DNA of 64,000 nt from an uncultured Cedecea sp. (GCF_947498825.1 NZ_CANMLV010000006.1:124001-188000), one strand, 5' to 3'; counted from the stretch's first letter, positions 1 through 11,438 are shown. Program-made: numbers and translations. The notes: generated by a model not told the origin, from the letters alone.

Positions 1-337
1 AAAACTCTGGTTTAATTGATTTTGAACTGATCAATAGATTGTTTTTTACTCGTAGAAATGCATCAAAACTTGCATTGGCTATTGCCATAAAAACCAGAAA
101 AAGAGTTTTTGCATGCAGGTTAATGGTTTTTTTTATCTGAAAGCTGTATTCTGCATTATGAATAAAGCAGTCCTCGTTAATAAATACTACCCGGGGAGAT
201 GTACTTTGACAGGCATCTGCCAGTTCAGCTATTGTCTCTACGCCAGAAATATTCTGACTATTTATTCCTCTACTCGTCAGATAAGAGATAAGTCCTTGCT
301 TGGTATAACTACACGAGTCCATGATGACTGTCGACAT
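1..337 (-). CDS. rcsA: RcsA, capsule/motility co-regulator, N-terminal part (cut by window edge)
   Basis: The reverse strand reads from an ATG at 335-337, about 6 nt after a GAGG ribosome site, without a stop to base 1. That gives 112 codons of a family about 207 aa long. The product begins [16 protein letters not shown] and contains [22 protein letters not shown] and [12 protein letters not shown], which match RcsA. RcsA is the LuxR-type partner of RcsB: the heterodimer activates capsule genes and represses flhDC. The C-terminal HTH lies outside the window. The position downstream of fliR is the same as in E. coli. RcsAB-box DNA is visible at flhDC in this window, so the two ends are functionally linked. 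Confidence 0.93.
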   Translation of the reverse strand, partial: MSTVIMDSCSYTKQGLISYLTSRGINSQNISGVETIAELADACQSTSPRVVFINEDCFIHNAEYSFQIKKTINLHAKTLFLVFMAIANASFDAFLRVKNNLLISSKSIKPEF

Positions 338-659
338 AATAACCTCAATTCTGAATATCTTATTATTGCTCTAGTTTTATCTGCGATATTTGGATTTTTT
401 AATAAATAATAACTACTCGCTTATTGGCTGTATGATATATTATTTTCGATGGGGTCTACTTTCGCTATTACGCTTGATTAGTTAAAGATGAAAACGCTAT
501 TCTGTAAAGGATATTATTATTTTTCAGGAGTTTTCGCAGTAAACACGTAACAAAAAAGTGGGTAATATTTTTATATTACTCGACTGTGATGAGGTTTATT
601 AGTGCTTTTTGACTATTACTGAATATTCAATTGAGCCTTTTTTTGTCTCAAATTTAAAA
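338..659. other. AT-rich gap between fliR 3' end and rcsA
   Basis: About 320 bp with no convincing gene. The rcsA promoter must lie here. An imperfect RcsAB-like stretch occurs near 503-517 (TAAAGGATATTATTA) and could serve rcsA autoregulation, but the match is weak. No clear intrinsic terminator follows fliR. Confidence 0.5.
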
Positions 660-1445
660 TCAGAGGCGGGGGAGTTCGTGGATAATATTAGCGAGAAGAT
701 CAAATATTGTGCTGAATAAATGTTCGGTGAAAGGGGCAACTAACGGCATCATTGCTGAAAAAACTAGCATGCCAATCGATAAGGTTACAGGGAAACCAAT
801 GACGAAAATAGAAAGTTGTGGTGACATTCTGTTCAGCATGCCGAGGGCGATATTCAGCGTGAGTAGTAAGGTAATAAGAGGTAGGGCGAGCATTAAGCCA
901 TTAATAAAAATAAGTCCGGCAGAACGCGTTAATGTCATAAATACCTGACTATTAATCGACACATTACCAACAGGTAAGGTATGAAACGTATCAACCAGCA
1001 TGGAAATAAGCCATAAATGGCCATTGAAGGTCAAAAATAGCAGTATCGCCAGGATATCCAGAAATCGGGCAAGAACCGGCATATTAAGGCGGCTACCGGG
1101 ATCAAAAAAAGTGGCAAATGAGAGTCCCATTTGTAATCCGACGATCTCACCGGCTGTACGCACAGCTGCAAAGGCAAACTGCATCGTAAATCCCAGCGCC
1201 GCACCAATTAATAATTGCTGCATCGCAAGCCAGAAACCATCAAGTGAGAAAATAGGAATGTATGCCACTGGCAGAGACGGTGCAATAATGACCGTTATCA
1301 TAATGCCTAACGCTATCTTGACTCGTTTAGGTATACTGCGCTCGGCCAGTACTGGTGCTGTCATAATCAGCGCTAACACCCGTAACAGTGGCCAGAAATA
1401 GTGATTTAACCATTCAAGCCACTGATTGCTGTCAATCTGTATCAT
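660..1445 (-). CDS. fliR: Flagellar export gate protein FliR
   Basis: 261 aa integral inner-membrane protein of the flagellar type III export gate, which forms the FliP5FliQ4FliR1 core through which rod, hook and filament subunits pass. The sequence shows about six hydrophobic segments. The family signature is visible in the N-terminal third ([24 protein letters not shown]) and around [21 protein letters not shown]. Length matches E. coli FliR. It is the last gene of the fliLMNOPQR order and its start overlaps the fliQ stop by 4 bp, implying translational coupling. Confidence 0.97.
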   Translation of the reverse strand: MIQIDSNQWLEWLNHYFWPLLRVLALIMTAPVLAERSIPKRVKIALGIMITVIIAPSLPVAYIPIFSLDGFWLAMQQLLIGAALGFTMQFAFAAVRTAGEIVGLQMGLSFATFFDPGSRLNMPVLARFLDILAILLFLTFNGHLWLISMLVDTFHTLPVGNVSINSQVFMTLTRSAGLIFINGLMLALPLITLLLTLNIALGMLNRMSPQLSIFVIGFPVTLSIGMLVFSAMMPLVAPFTEHLFSTIFDLLANIIHELPRL

Positions 1446-1711
1446 CCAATGATGTAGGGTAAATTGGTGAATAGAGTTCGCATATAATCAAGCAATAGAT
1501 TAAGCATCCACGGGCCGGCAACAACAATAGTGATAAATACAGCGAGGATTTTTGGAATAAATGACAGCGTCATTTCATTTATTTGCGTTGCCGCTTGCAG
1601 CAAGCTGATAACTAAGCCACTGAGCAAGGCGACTAACAGTAAAGGGGCTGCCAGCGCCAGAGCAACGGTCATAGCCTCGGTGCCCATCATCATTACGGAT
1701 TCTGGCGTCAT
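1442..1711 (-). CDS. fliQ: Flagellar export gate protein FliQ
   Basis: 89 aa, the usual FliQ length. It has two transmembrane helices separated by a short loop with the conserved [19 protein letters not shown] stretch. It is a component of the FliPQR export-gate complex in the basal-body inner membrane. It lies 10 bp downstream of fliP and overlaps fliR by 4 bp. Confidence 0.97.
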   Translation of the reverse strand: MTPESVMMMGTEAMTVALALAAPLLLVALLSGLVISLLQAATQINEMTLSFIPKILAVFITIVVAGPWMLNLLLDYMRTLFTNLPYIIG

Positions 1712-1721
1712 CTTATTTTCC

Positions 1722-2462
1722 CTAACTATAGAAACTTTGTGCTAAAGAGCCGACCAGCAACTGCCAGCCATCGACCAGAACAAATAGCATTAGCTTGAAG
1801 GGTAACGCTATTGTTGCCGGCGGAACCATCATCATCCCCAGCGACATCAACACACTGGCGATAACCAAATCGATAATCAAGAAGGGGATAAAGACCGTAA
1901 AACCAATCTGGAAGGCGGTTTTTAATTCACTGGTAACATAGGCTGGTAGCAGAATTCGCATCGATACAGCTTCTGGTCCTGGCAGAGGCGGTGTGTTCGC
2001 CAGACGGGCAAATAAGGCCAGATCGGCTTCTCGAGTCTGGCGTAGCATAAATTCCCGTAGCGGTTGTGCACCGGTTTCCAGAGCCGTTTCCAGACTGATT
2101 CTGTTCTCACTAAAAGGTTTATAGGCATCAGTATAAATCTTATCAAACACAGGTGACATGATGAAAAAAGTCAGAAAAAGTGAGAGGCCAATTAATACTT
2201 GATTAGGCGGTGCTGATGGAGTGCCTAATGCGTTGCGAAGTAATCCAAAAACGATGATTATCCGTGTAAAACTGGTCATCATCAGCAAGATTGCAGGAAT
2301 AAAAGTTAACGAGCTAATAAAGACCAGCGTTTGTACTGGCAATGACCAGCTTTGTCCGCCATTTGCCAGTGGCTGGCTGACCAGACCGGGTAACTGAGCA
2401 AAAGCCGCTCCAGGCATAATCAGGGCTAACAGAATGAATATGTGAAACTGCCCTGATTTCAT
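1722..2462 (-). CDS. fliP: Flagellar export gate protein FliP
   Basis: 246 aa. The N-terminal signal-like segment (residues 1-22, ending near AFA-QL) is typical of FliP, which is processed in enterobacteria. Four transmembrane helices follow, with family blocks [26 protein letters not shown] (in part) and [20 protein letters not shown]. FliP builds the pentameric core of the export gate. Its ATG overlaps the fliO stop by 4 bp, so it is probably translated with fliO. Confidence 0.97.
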   Translation of the reverse strand: MKSGQFHIFILLALIMPGAAFAQLPGLVSQPLANGGQSWSLPVQTLVFISSLTFIPAILLMMTSFTRIIIVFGLLRNALGTPSAPPNQVLIGLSLFLTFFIMSPVFDKIYTDAYKPFSENRISLETALETGAQPLREFMLRQTREADLALFARLANTPPLPGPEAVSMRILLPAYVTSELKTAFQIGFTVFIPFLIIDLVIASVLMSLGMMMVPPATIALPFKLMLFVLVDGWQLLVGSLAQSFYS

Positions 2463-2842
2463 TGTACTTTTCCGCCAGGTTTTAACAACTTTTTCATTAT
2501 TTTCTGGAAATCAGTGGCATTATCCGGTGATAAAGGCTGTTCGCTTTCCCCGGACGATGGCAGGGTATGCAAATGTGTGATTTGCGAAGCTGTTACCCCA
2601 AGAACTAGCCGAACATCTTCGATATCGACGACAACCACGCGTTCCCGTGGGCCGAGGTTAGCGCTGGCGCGAATGTGGAGTGTTTTTTTACCGGTCATAC
2701 TGCTCCCCATGAATCCAAAGCGTCGGGCAATCCAGGCGGCAAGTAAAATCAGTATGATAATCCCCCCAAGCGCAGCACTCACCGAGATTAGCGGTGAGTC
2801 AGTATGCGCGGGAGTGGATAAAGCAACGGACTGGGTTTTCAT
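2459..2842 (-). CDS. fliO: FliO, FliP-stabilising export apparatus protein
   Basis: 127 aa, single-pass membrane protein. The N-terminal tail is periplasmic, one TM helix spans roughly residues 24-45 ([19 protein letters not shown]), and a basic cytoplasmic domain follows. FliO acts as an assembly scaffold for the FliP ring and is absent from some flagellar systems. The start is adjacent to the fliN stop. Divergence is highest in the C-terminal third, as usual for this family. Confidence 0.93.
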   Translation of the reverse strand: MKTQSVALSTPAHTDSPLISVSAALGGIIILILLAAWIARRFGFMGSSMTGKKTLHIRASANLGPRERVVVVDIEDVRLVLGVTASQITHLHTLPSSGESEQPLSPDNATDFQKIMKKLLKPGGKVQ

Positions 2843-3253
2843 TTAGCGACTCAAACGACGCATTCGTTCAGAAGGCGTGATGATATCGGTAATACGGACA
2901 CCGTATTTATCCGCCACCACCACCACTTCACCCTGAGCGATTAAATAACCGTTAATCAGAATGTCCAGGGGCTCTCCGGCAAGACCATCCAGCGCGACAA
3001 CGGATCCTTGAGTCAGGCGGAGTAACTCTTTAATTGTCATGCGCGTCCGACCTAGCTCGACAGTGAGTTTGACCGGAATGTCCATTATCAAATCAATATC
3101 TTGCAGGTTCCCTGCCACACTGCTGTCTTCCAGTGCACGAAAGACATTATCTGCAGTACTTTTACTGGCGACTTTCTGTTCGTTTAAAGCATCAGCCCAC
3201 AGGTCGTCCACTGAACCAGGGTTATCATTGGGCGGTTGATTAATGTCACTCAT
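2843..3253 (-). CDS. fliN: Flagellar motor switch / C-ring protein FliN
   Basis: 136 aa. The acidic variable N-terminus (about 1-50) is followed by the SpoA/FliN domain: LIMDIPVKLTVELGRTRMT, IKELLRLTQGSVVALDG and YGVRITDI. FliN forms the bottom of the C-ring with FliM and docks FliH for export. Length matches E. coli (137 aa). Its start overlaps the fliM stop by 4 bp. Confidence 0.97.
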   Translation of the reverse strand: MSDINQPPNDNPGSVDDLWADALNEQKVASKSTADNVFRALEDSSVAGNLQDIDLIMDIPVKLTVELGRTRMTIKELLRLTQGSVVALDGLAGEPLDILINGYLIAQGEVVVVADKYGVRITDIITPSERMRRLSR

Positions 3254-4254
3254 TTGAGCTGTTCCTCGTGCAGTGAATTCAAGACTGGGTTGATCAAATG
3301 TTCAACGCGCAGGGCATACTGACCATTCATCGTGCCATACTGACTGGTCAGTACTGGTACCCCATCTACATGGGCAATGATGCGTTCTGGTTTATCAACA
3401 GGTAACACGTCACCGGGTTTGAGTTTGAGTATTTGCGATAAACGTAGTGGGATGTCAGCAAAGTTTGCTATCAGTTCCAGTTCTGAATGCTGAACCTGAC
3501 GTACTAGCGTATCGCGCCAACTTTGATCTTCCTGCCGTGAGTTTTCCAGTGGTGGATTGACGAGTAACTCACGCAACGGTTCAATCATGCTAAAGGGCAA
3601 GCAAATATTAAATTCACCGGTCAGATTCCCGATTTCCACATGGAAAGGGGTATTGACCACAATGTCATTAGGTGAGGTCGTGATATTAGTAAATTTCACC
3701 TGCATTTCAGAACGGACATACTCAATATCAAGCGGATAAATCGCTTTCCAGGCATCGCTGTAGGACTCCAGCGCCAGTTTGAGCATGCGATTGATAACAC
3801 GCTGTTCGGTATGTGTGAACTCACGTCCTTCAACTTTGGTTGGAAAACGGCCATCGCCACCAAACAGGTTATCAACGGCAATAAAAACCAGACTTGGTGA
3901 GAAAACAAATAAACCGGTGCCGCGTAACGGTTTCAGATGGATCAAGTTAAGGTTTGTTGGCACCGGAAGATTACGGGCAAACTCAAGATATGGCTGAATA
4001 CGAATGGCGCCGACAGTAATATCCGGACTGCGTCGCAACAGGTTGAATAGCCCCATGCGAAACTGGCGGGCAAAACGCTCATTGATAATTTCCAGCGCTT
4101 GTAAGCGCTCTCGAATAACACGACGCTGCGTATTAGGATCATAAGGCCGAATATCGGAGTTGCTGCCAGGGCTTTCTAATGGCAAAGCATTATTGTCGCT
4201 GTCGCCATTCAACAACGCATCTATTTCAGCCTGGGAAAGAATACTATCGCCCAT
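3250..4254 (-). CDS. fliM: Flagellar motor switch protein FliM
   Basis: 334 aa, the same length as in E. coli. The N-terminal CheY-P binding peptide is visible (SILSQAEIDALLNGD, residues 4-18), followed by the middle CheC-like domain (GLFVFSPSLVFIAVDNLFGGDGR) and a C-terminal FliN-like SpoA domain. It is the switch subunit that receives CheY-P, encoded at 43544 in this window. It sits 4 bp downstream of fliL. Confidence 0.97.
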   Translation of the reverse strand: MGDSILSQAEIDALLNGDSDNNALPLESPGSNSDIRPYDPNTQRRVIRERLQALEIINERFARQFRMGLFNLLRRSPDITVGAIRIQPYLEFARNLPVPTNLNLIHLKPLRGTGLFVFSPSLVFIAVDNLFGGDGRFPTKVEGREFTHTEQRVINRMLKLALESYSDAWKAIYPLDIEYVRSEMQVKFTNITTSPNDIVVNTPFHVEIGNLTGEFNICLPFSMIEPLRELLVNPPLENSRQEDQSWRDTLVRQVQHSELELIANFADIPLRLSQILKLKPGDVLPVDKPERIIAHVDGVPVLTSQYGTMNGQYALRVEHLINPVLNSLHEEQLK

Positions 4255-4258
4255 AAAG

Positions 4259-4726
4259 TTATCGCAGAATGAATGCGGTATACAGCACGTCGCTGACTAC
4301 CTGTGGTTTTTTTCCGGAAACCAGCGGAGTCGCCAGCGTAGATTTTATCGCTTCAATTAACTTCAACTTTCCGTCTTCGGTTGCCAGTACATTGGCATCC
4401 TGACGTGAAAATAGCAGTAATAACCGACTGCGAACTTCGGGTAAGAATTCACTCAACCGCTGGCGAGTTTCTTCTTCCTCTAAGCGCAATGTCACACCGA
4501 TATATAAAACACGATCGGCATCACCAAGATTAACGGTAAAAGTGTCCAAAGCATAAAAAATAGGCGCAGCAGGGGGAGGCGGTGCCTGTTCTTGCTCCCC
4601 ACTGACTTGTTGTTGCAGACGCCAATAGCTATAACCTGCACTTGCACAGGCGGCAAGAGTAATCAGAACCAGTAACGGCATCCATACGGTGCGACGGCGG
4701 CCTTTTTTCGAGGCGGTATCAGTCAT
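4259..4726 (-). CDS. fliL: Flagellar basal-body-associated protein FliL
   Basis: I use the ATG at 4724-4726 ([12 protein letters not shown]), giving 155 aa as in relatives; an ORF 13 codons longer exists but lacks family similarity. A basic N-terminus precedes one TM helix ([20 protein letters not shown]), then a proline-rich linker and the periplasmic stomatin-like domain ([26 protein letters not shown]). FliL surrounds the stator and supports torque. It is first gene of the fliLMNOPQR order, with a 190 bp leader before it. Confidence 0.95.
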   Translation of the reverse strand: MTDTASKKGRRRTVWMPLLVLITLAACASAGYSYWRLQQQVSGEQEQAPPPPAAPIFYALDTFTVNLGDADRVLYIGVTLRLEEEETRQRLSEFLPEVRSRLLLLFSRQDANVLATEDGKLKLIEAIKSTLATPLVSGKKPQVVSDVLYTAFILR

Positions 4727-4916
4727 TGAACGCTTTATTCCTATATCTCTACAGCTGTAACACAATTATCCCGTGTCTTACGGTGGTCAAAGCGTTGAAA
4801 AAGGCTATTTAATGTCTTCACCTCTGGCGTTTACCTTTGAAGGTACCCGTCATGCTTCCCACCCGCGGGGTGAGGCTGGCGTATAGCCAGCTTATTCAGA
4901 GACTGTCTTTGTTTAT
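4727..4916 (-). promoter_or_regulatory. fliK-fliL intergenic, probable fliL operon promoter region
   Basis: 190 bp between fliK (ends 4917) and fliL (starts 4726), transcribed leftward. On the reverse strand it holds an AAATAGCC block resembling part of a FlhD4C2 half-site and a GGATAATTG that could be a -10 element. A GCTGGC/GCCAGC hairpin (about 4875-4892) lies just after the fliK stop. A stretch near 4843-4856 resembles the end of the dispersed repeat. No element is strong enough to fix the transcription start. Confidence 0.35.
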
Positions 4917-6032
4917 TCAGGCGAATATATCGACAGCCCCTTTATTCTGAGCAAGACGCTGTAATGTTTCGCCGGCGGCTAAGGAGATATCATCCTCTTG
5001 TGGTTCCATACTGAATGTAGCGTTCTGTCGGGCAGTTTGCTGTTCTTGCTGAGAAGTCTGTTGCTGCGGCATTGAACCCTCATCGCCGACGTGGCTCTGA
5101 CTTAACTGCACACCATTTTCATTAAGCGAAGTGCGTAACATTGGCAAGGCTGCCTCAATTGCGGCACGAACATGGCTGTGTGGTGACATAATTTGTAGCT
5201 GTAACTGGTTATCATCCAGTTTTAAACTGATTTCGACTTTACCCAGGTGTTCAGGGTGTAAACGTAGCTCTGCATGTTGCTGTCCCTGACGGGTAAACAG
5301 CATGACTTGCTGAGATAATTGTTGTTGCCACTCCTGAGTGCCTAGCTGGGCATTCAGTACCGGGGTGGCCGGTACGGTCAACGGGGCGCCAGTCGAAACG
5401 GCAGGAGTGCTGCTGCTGAACGACGGGTTTAAAGGGGGCTGATTATCGGTCACTCGCAGGTTGACCGGGGTATCTGCCGGTACAAAGCGAGCGGTCATAT
5501 TATCCGTTTCCAGCTCGTGTGAGCTATTGGTATCAACAGTAGGGGAGGCGGCAGATTGTGGATTGGCGGTCAGTGCCAAATCCAGTCCTTTAGTCGTTAC
5601 CGACGCCCTGGCGGAGAGTTTACCCGCGGCCTCGGAAACAGGTGTGAATTCCTGTTGGGGCAGCATAGCAAATAAGGCACTTATCGCCTGCAAGTCAGGG
5701 TCATTATCCTTTTCTGCTGTCTCATTTGCTGTGAGTAACGCTTTTGTTGTTGTCGGATTTTTTCCCTGAGGAGCCAGTAAGGCCGCCAGACTTTCTTGTG
5801 GTTCACCACGCATACTTTCTGCCACCTGTTCCAGTGCCAGCTTAATACTGTCATTTTTTACAGCAACTTTACGTAACACGGCCTCTTCAATATCGGGTTT
5901 AAGGTCTGTTTTGGCTGTTCGGATTAGCTGTAAAAAATTCTCTGCTATCTCTTCGCCGTCACTTACCTGACTTTCCGGTGTGCCGGATTTATTAAGCGAA
6001 TTTTGTTGTGTCACATGGGGCAGTGTAATCAT
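4917..6032 (-). CDS. fliK: Flagellar hook-length control protein FliK
   Basis: 371 aa. The long Ser/Thr/Pro/Ala-rich, low-conservation N-terminal and central region acts as the secreted ruler. The conserved C-terminal domain (about 225-310) contains [37 protein letters not shown] and [14 protein letters not shown], the part that contacts FlhB to switch export specificity from hook to filament. FlhB lies at 44737. The fliK start overlaps the fliJ stop by 4 bp. Confidence 0.95.
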   Translation of the reverse strand: MITLPHVTQQNSLNKSGTPESQVSDGEEIAENFLQLIRTAKTDLKPDIEEAVLRKVAVKNDSIKLALEQVAESMRGEPQESLAALLAPQGKNPTTTKALLTANETAEKDNDPDLQAISALFAMLPQQEFTPVSEAAGKLSARASVTTKGLDLALTANPQSAASPTVDTNSSHELETDNMTARFVPADTPVNLRVTDNQPPLNPSFSSSTPAVSTGAPLTVPATPVLNAQLGTQEWQQQLSQQVMLFTRQGQQHAELRLHPEHLGKVEISLKLDDNQLQLQIMSPHSHVRAAIEAALPMLRTSLNENGVQLSQSHVGDEGSMPQQQTSQQEQQTARQNATFSMEPQEDDISLAAGETLQRLAQNKGAVDIFA

Positions 6033-6472
6033 TCACCTTTCCTCTGAGTGGCGCGCTGGGCATACTCGTCCATTTGTTTCTGATCGCGTTTATTTTCAGC
6101 AAGCAATGCAGCGGTTGCTTTTCTTTCCTGTAATGTTTGCCAGGCCTGCAACTTTTTTTTCTTTTCGCGCCATGCCTCCAGCGCTTGTTCAACTTTATGA
6201 TTCCACTGCATCAATTGCTGACGATGCTGCTCAATCGCTTTTTCCAGTGTCAAAATAAATTGCTGATAGTTATGCCAGCGGGCATTCGGCATTCCCTGGG
6301 ACATATTAGTGTTGAGGGAATGACGATACTCATCCTGATAATTCATCAGCATATCGAGTTGCTGTTCTGCGTGCTGACAGCCACGGCGCATATCACCGAG
6401 CATGATGGCTGCCTTTTCTACTTCCTGAGAAGCAAGCTCACTTAAGGTATCCAGTGCGCTGTATTGAGCCAT
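6029..6472 (-). CDS. fliJ: Flagellar export chaperone/stalk protein FliJ
   Basis: 147 aa, almost wholly alpha-helical and Gln/Glu/Lys-rich, fitting the antiparallel coiled coil of FliJ. FliJ is the central stalk of the FliH-FliI ATPase ring, resembling the gamma subunit of F-ATPase. Length is the same as in E. coli. It lies between fliI (12 bp gap) and fliK (4 bp overlap). Confidence 0.95.
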   Translation of the reverse strand: MAQYSALDTLSELASQEVEKAAIMLGDMRRGCQHAEQQLDMLMNYQDEYRHSLNTNMSQGMPNARWHNYQQFILTLEKAIEQHRQQLMQWNHKVEQALEAWREKKKKLQAWQTLQERKATAALLAENKRDQKQMDEYAQRATQRKGE

Positions 6473-6484
6473 GTTTATCCTCTA

Positions 6485-7843
6485 TCAAACTGCGGGAAAT
6501 AACGTCTCCAGGGTCAAACAAGACTCTTCCCAGCCAGCACGCTCCTCAATACCTTGTTGCAGAAAAGCTTCCAGAGCTGGCCAGAGAGTAATGGCTTTAT
6601 CCAGCATCGGGTCGCTTCCTTTGGCATAAGCACCGACATTGATCAAATCCCGGTTACGCTGATAGTTGGAGAGCAACTGTTTAAAATGTCGTACGCGAGC
6701 ATAATGTTCATGGCTAATGAGAGAAGTCATGGCCCGGCTGATAGAGGCTTCAATATCGATTGCCGGATAATGACCTGCTTCAGCTAAACGGCGTGACAAG
6801 ACAATATGCCCGTCAAGAATGGCCCGCGCTGAGTCAGCAATGGGATCTTGCTGGTCATCACCTTCGGTGAGTACGGTATAAAAAGCCGTAATCGATCCGC
6901 CGCCTTCCGTGCCGTTACCCGCGCGTTCAACCAGCGCCGGGAGTTTAGCAAATACAGAAGGCGGGTAACCTTTGGTTGCCGGTGGTTCACCTATTGCCAG
7001 GGCAATTTCACGCTGAGCCATCGCATAACGTGTCAGGGAGTCCATAATCAGCAAGACATGCTGGCCGCGATCGCGAAAATCTTCTGCTATACGTGTTGCG
7101 TAGGCAGCACCTTGCATCCGTAGTAGAGGAGATACATCTGCCGGCGCTGCTATCACAACCGAACGTGCGCGACCTTCAGCACCCAGAATATTTTCAATAA
7201 AGTCTTTAACTTCACGGCCACGTTCCCCGATCAGCCCGACGACAATAACGTCGGCTTTGGTATAACGGGCCATCATACCCAGCAAGACACTTTTACCGAC
7301 CCCCGACCCGGCAAACAGACCCATACGTTGTCCACGACCAACGGTCAGTAAGGCATTAATTGGCCGGACACCGACATCAAGTACTTGCTCAATGGGTGTA
7401 CGTTGCAATGGGTTAAAAGGCGTTGAACCCAATGAACCATGGGAGGCGGTATCAGGAGAGGGCAGGCCATCAAGCGGACGACCACTCCCATCCAGTACCC
7501 GTCCGAGCAAACAAGGACCGAGCGGTAATTGCTTGCTGCCTTGTTTGCTATTCATTGTTGCTGCCCGGGCATAAACGCGAGCGCCGGGCAAGATACCCTC
7601 GACTTCTTCCAGGGGCATCAGAAACAGTTTATGGCCATTAAAACCGACAACTTCACTCTCAACGTCGCGCTCATGCTGTTCAATGATACAGGTCGCCCCC
7701 AGGGGAAGCTGGAGACCGGTGGCTTCCAGTACCAGGCCGGTGGCACGTGTCAGGCGACCATACTGGCGTACAGCAGGTAATTGAGCCATTCGGGTTTCGA
7801 AGCTATCAAGCGTATCGAGCCAGCGTGTCAGTCGGGCAGTCAT
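6485..7843 (-). CDS. fliI: Flagellum-specific export ATPase FliI
   Basis: I choose the ATG at 7841-7843 ([15 protein letters not shown]), giving 452 aa close to the E. coli 457. The ORF is open 10 codons further but family similarity begins here. This ATG shares one base with the fliH stop. The Walker A motif is [15 protein letters not shown], the Walker B region is [13 protein letters not shown], and the F1-beta-like [16 protein letters not shown] loop follows. FliI powers substrate unloading at the export gate together with FliH and FliJ. Confidence 0.97.
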   Translation of the reverse strand: MTARLTRWLDTLDSFETRMAQLPAVRQYGRLTRATGLVLEATGLQLPLGATCIIEQHERDVESEVVGFNGHKLFLMPLEEVEGILPGARVYARAATMNSKQGSKQLPLGPCLLGRVLDGSGRPLDGLPSPDTASHGSLGSTPFNPLQRTPIEQVLDVGVRPINALLTVGRGQRMGLFAGSGVGKSVLLGMMARYTKADVIVVGLIGERGREVKDFIENILGAEGRARSVVIAAPADVSPLLRMQGAAYATRIAEDFRDRGQHVLLIMDSLTRYAMAQREIALAIGEPPATKGYPPSVFAKLPALVERAGNGTEGGGSITAFYTVLTEGDDQQDPIADSARAILDGHIVLSRRLAEAGHYPAIDIEASISRAMTSLISHEHYARVRHFKQLLSNYQRNRDLINVGAYAKGSDPMLDKAITLWPALEAFLQQGIEERAGWEESCLTLETLFPAV

Positions 7844-8550
7844 TAGAGTACTCCCGGTGCCGCCAGGCGACATAGTTCTTGCCAGCGAGTGGCAACGCTT
7901 GCATCTAAATCCCCTTCATCTGCAGACACTTTACAGCCGCCTTGATGTAAGGACGGATCGCCGCGTAACCGCCAGCCATGCAAACTTAAGGTCGCACCCA
8001 GTACATCCTCAACGCGCTGTAAGTCATCAGGGTGGACACGTAACTGTGGTTTACCGCTAAATAACGGTTCTTGTGCCAACAGGTTTTGAATTTGTTTAAT
8101 CAGCGCTGCGCTGTCAACTGAGGGAGTCTGACCAATGACCTGACGGGCAGCTTCCAGAGCCATTTGCATTAAACGTGAGGCAATCACACTGTCCAGTGCA
8201 TCAAGGGTATACTGGAATTCACTGACCAGTTGTTGCATGCGGGCATGGAGTGGGGCTTGCTGAAGCTTTGCTTCAGCCATACCTTGTTCCAGACCTTGTT
8301 GAAAGCCCGTTTTTCTGCCTGCTTCCAGGCCTTCGCTGTGGCCCGCAGCAAAGCCGGCTCGCTGCCCTTGTTCATGGGCCTGAGCCTGCAGCATGACCAG
8401 AGTTTGCGCGTTGTCCATCTCTGACGAAGGCTCTTGCTGATGCGACTCAGATGCAATCTCAATTTCGGCGGATCCATCCTGTTCCAGCTCCGTTTTCGGA
8501 AAGGTGAAATCATCCGGTATCCATGGCTTCCAGGGCTGGGTATCAGACAT
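7843..8550 (-). CDS. fliH: Flagellar export ATPase regulator FliH
   Basis: 235 aa (E. coli 228). The N-terminus contains tryptophans ([11 protein letters not shown]) that bind FliN/FlhA. A Gly-repeat helix follows ([21 protein letters not shown]) with GxxxG-like spacing, then the C-terminal FliI-binding domain. It forms the peripheral stalk (b/delta-like) of the export ATPase. Its start overlaps the fliG 3' end by 8 bp. Confidence 0.96.
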   Translation of the reverse strand: MSDTQPWKPWIPDDFTFPKTELEQDGSAEIEIASESHQQEPSSEMDNAQTLVMLQAQAHEQGQRAGFAAGHSEGLEAGRKTGFQQGLEQGMAEAKLQQAPLHARMQQLVSEFQYTLDALDSVIASRLMQMALEAARQVIGQTPSVDSAALIKQIQNLLAQEPLFSGKPQLRVHPDDLQRVEDVLGATLSLHGWRLRGDPSLHQGGCKVSADEGDLDASVATRWQELCRLAAPGVL

Positions 8551-9535
8551 AGGTATCCTCGCTGGTACCTATCACCATTTCGCCCGTTTCTGCCAGTCGA
8601 CGTACGATCAGCAAAATCGCCTTCTGTTCGTTTTCGACCTGAGACAAACGAACCGGGCCACGATTGTTCAAATCATCGCGCAGAATATCGGCAGCACGTT
8701 GCGACATATTGCGCAGGAATTTCTCGCGAAGTTGCGGTTCTGCGCCTTTCAGGGCCACCAGCAGAGACTCGGATTCCACTTCCTGGAGCAAGCGTTGAAT
8801 ACTGCGATCGTCCACACTGACCAGATTTTCGAACAGGAACATTTCGTCGATGATTTTTTGTGCCAGTTCGCCATCAAAGTCACGTACGGCGCTGATAACC
8901 GCTTCTTCCTGCTGGGTTTTCATCAAGTTAATGATCTCTGCTGCGGTTCTTACGCCACCCATTTTGCTGCGTTTAAGATTCTGACCATCCAACAGGTTAT
9001 TCAGTACCTCTGTCAGTTCGGCGAGCGCAGCAGGCTGTACGCCACCAAAGGTGGCAATACGTAACATAATGTCATTTCGCGCCCGTTCATCGAACAGTGC
9101 CAGAATATCCGCAGCCTGATTGCGTTTTAAATGCACCAGAATGGTGGCAATAATCTGCGGATGCTCATCACGGATCAGGTCAGCCGCACTTTGCGGCTCC
9201 ATAAAGTTCAGTGTTTCAATGCCGCTGGTGGTATCGCGGGTTTCGAAAATATCTTCTAACAGGGTGGCGGCACGTTCTGCCCCCAAGGCTTTTACCAATA
9301 CCGAGCGCAGATAGTCGCTTGCATTGACGCTCAAGGCGGCAAACTGTTCGGCTTCCTGCTCAAATTCCGTTAATACATCGGTAAGGACTTTGTTCGAAAT
9401 CTGCTGAACATTGGCCATCGCGGTACTCAGATGCTGCACTTCGCGGGGATTAAGGTGTTTAAATACCTCGGCGGCACGATCTTCGCCAATGGTCATCAGT
9501 AAAATCGCACTTTTCTCGGTTCCGGTTATGCTCAT
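8543..9535 (-). CDS. fliG: Flagellar motor switch protein FliG
   Basis: 330 aa, family length. The FliF-binding N-terminal domain has [22 protein letters not shown] (in part). The middle domain carries the EHPQ motif ([15 protein letters not shown]) that contacts FliM. The C-terminal torque helix region is [22 protein letters not shown] with conserved charged residues that meet MotA. The start overlaps the fliF stop by 4 bp. Confidence 0.97.
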   Translation of the reverse strand: MSITGTEKSAILLMTIGEDRAAEVFKHLNPREVQHLSTAMANVQQISNKVLTDVLTEFEQEAEQFAALSVNASDYLRSVLVKALGAERAATLLEDIFETRDTTSGIETLNFMEPQSAADLIRDEHPQIIATILVHLKRNQAADILALFDERARNDIMLRIATFGGVQPAALAELTEVLNNLLDGQNLKRSKMGGVRTAAEIINLMKTQQEEAVISAVRDFDGELAQKIIDEMFLFENLVSVDDRSIQRLLQEVESESLLVALKGAEPQLREKFLRNMSQRAADILRDDLNNRGPVRLSQVENEQKAILLIVRRLAETGEMVIGTSEDTYV

Positions 9536-11211
9536 AGCTCATTACTCATCCATTGGCGGATCACCAGCGCAACGACACGAGGATCGCTGTCTGACAGGTC
9601 ACGAACACGCTGGCTCATAATTTCAACACCCAGACGCTGGTTCACTTTACGTTGTTGTATTTGCTCATCACGCGTCAGATGCACGGTTGCGTCAGGTTCT
9701 TCCGCTTCTTTACGAGCTTGCGCTGCTTCACTGGCCAGTTTTATCGCTTCTGTGCGTTGAGTTATCAGTGGTCGTATGGCTTTGCGCCACAGCAACCAAG
9801 CAACGAGCAGAACGAGTAGCCAGCGCCCGGAAGAGAGCAACAGATCAAAGAACATCTGTGACTTCCAGAACGGCAGATTTTCGAGGGCTTCATCTTCGAC
9901 TGCGCTGAAAGGAGAGTTAACGACATTCAGGGTATCGCCACGTGTCTCTGAGAAGCCCATCGCTTCGCGGGTCAGGCTCTCAATTTGTTTTAACTGGTCT
10001 TCACTCAACGGAGCAGGGCTTCCATCTGCCTGCTGGCGATAATTAATGACCACGGCGACGGACAGACGCTGAACATCACCTACATTGAGGCGGGTATGAC
10101 GAATTGTCTTATCCACTTCGTAGTTGGTGGTTTCATCCCGGGTGCTATTGTGGCTGCCATTCTGACTGGTGGCAGCGGCTGTGCCGGGTTGATTATTACC
10201 TTGAGCATTGGGCTGAGCGGGCGTGGTAATCGGAGCCGTATTGGCGGGCGCTGGCTGGTTAGATAACGCACCCGGAACGCCGCCCGGGAATTGCCCATTC
10301 GACTGTTCGCTCTGGTTTAGCTGGCGAGAACGTATGGCACTCTGTTCAGGATCTCCATTGGGACGATATTGCTCTTCGGTCTGTTCTTTGCTGGCAAAAT
10401 CAATTTGTGCCGTGACCTGAGCGTGGACGTTACCGCTTCCGACAATAGGAACCAGAATGGATTCAATACGACGCTGATAGCGACTTTCAACATCCGTGGC
10501 GTAGTTTAATTGCGTGTCATTGAGCGCGCGTCCCGGTGTTTCGGAGCGCGTAAGCAGATGCCCGCCCTGATCGACTAACGTTACATTACCAGGCGGCAGA
10601 CCTGCAACGGCACTGGAAACCATATGTACGACAGCATTAACTTGGCCTTCATCCAGCGCCCGGCCAGGTTCCAGATTCAAAGTGACCGAGGCTGAAGGCG
10701 CCTTTTGCTCACGTACAAATAATGAAGGTTTTGGCATGGCCAGGTGGATACGGGCGCGCTTAACCGGGCCGAGGGTTTCAATTGTCCGCGCCAGTTCGCC
10801 TTCCAGTGCCCGCTGATAATTCACCTGTTCACTGAACTGACTGATACCAAATTTTTCTTTATCCAGCAGTTCAAAACCGACGGCGCCACCTTTGGGTAGC
10901 CCTTGCTGGGCGAGACGTAAACGCAAGTCATAGACTTTATCGTCAGGGACCAGGATAGCGCTGCCATTGTCTGAATAACGATACGGAATATTCATCTGCG
11001 TCAGTTGCGTGACAATAGCCCCGCCGTCCTGGTCGGATAAATTATTATACAGTACGCGGTAATCAGGTGTTTTTGCCCAAAGCACCAAGGCGACAATAAT
11101 CGCAACTGCAGCCGCAGCGGCCACAATAAGAGGAATTTTCGGGTTGGCGCGCAGGCTGGTTAACCACTCAGTTGCCTTGTCAGGTGGCGTTTGTGCCTGT
11201 GTGGCCGTCAT
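9532..11211 (-). CDS. fliF: Flagellar MS-ring protein FliF
   Basis: 559 aa (E. coli 552). The first TM helix lies near residues 27-47 ([20 protein letters not shown]). The large periplasmic ring-building region has RBM motifs ([18 protein letters not shown]). A Gln/Asn/Pro-rich linker spans about residues 300-355. The second TM follows near 455-475 and the C-terminal tail binds FliG. FliF is the foundation of the basal body. It is the first gene of the leftward fliFGHIJK order. Confidence 0.97.
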   Translation of the reverse strand: MTATQAQTPPDKATEWLTSLRANPKIPLIVAAAAAVAIIVALVLWAKTPDYRVLYNNLSDQDGGAIVTQLTQMNIPYRYSDNGSAILVPDDKVYDLRLRLAQQGLPKGGAVGFELLDKEKFGISQFSEQVNYQRALEGELARTIETLGPVKRARIHLAMPKPSLFVREQKAPSASVTLNLEPGRALDEGQVNAVVHMVSSAVAGLPPGNVTLVDQGGHLLTRSETPGRALNDTQLNYATDVESRYQRRIESILVPIVGSGNVHAQVTAQIDFASKEQTEEQYRPNGDPEQSAIRSRQLNQSEQSNGQFPGGVPGALSNQPAPANTAPITTPAQPNAQGNNQPGTAAATSQNGSHNSTRDETTNYEVDKTIRHTRLNVGDVQRLSVAVVINYRQQADGSPAPLSEDQLKQIESLTREAMGFSETRGDTLNVVNSPFSAVEDEALENLPFWKSQMFFDLLLSSGRWLLVLLVAWLLWRKAIRPLITQRTEAIKLASEAAQARKEAEEPDATVHLTRDEQIQQRKVNQRLGVEIMSQRVRDLSDSDPRVVALVIRQWMSNEL

Positions 11212-11438
11212 TCAGCACCTCGGCGCGCAGCGTATACAGAGTCATTCGAATAAAGAGTGAACACAAAAGGCTCCCTGAGAGACTAATACAACAAAAATGC
11301 CACAATATGGCAGTGTCATTATTTTCTTTTTAGGGAATTTCTATGGCTGAATTAGCCTAGTATTTTGTGTCTAATTAACGCCTTTACTCTGTTGGTAAGA
11401 TGCTAATCTGCTTGTGATTAACTTACAGGGGAAACCAG
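11212..11438. promoter_or_regulatory. fliF/fliE divergent control region
   Basis: 227 bp between the divergent class II units fliF (-) and fliE (+). Bases 11342-11357 (TATGGCTGAATTAGCC) match an FlhD4C2 half-site (AATGGCAGAAATAGCG) at 12 of 16 positions. A second, weaker half lies about 11 nt downstream and reads toward GCC at 11380-11382. AATATGGCAGTG near 11303 is another partial match. This fits FlhDC activation of both directions but is pattern-based only. Confidence 0.45.

Noticed and set aside
113-409. 98-aa forward ORF at the left edge
   Set aside because: It is the shadow of rcsA, which reads on the opposite strand with clear similarity.
4843-4895. Possible further copy of the dispersed repeat before fliL
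   Set aside because: Only one end (TACCCGTCATGCTTC) matches; the other end is missing, so it may be chance.
8504-9064. 186-aa forward ORF across fliH/fliG
   Set aside because: Antisense of the conserved fliG sequence; no family features.
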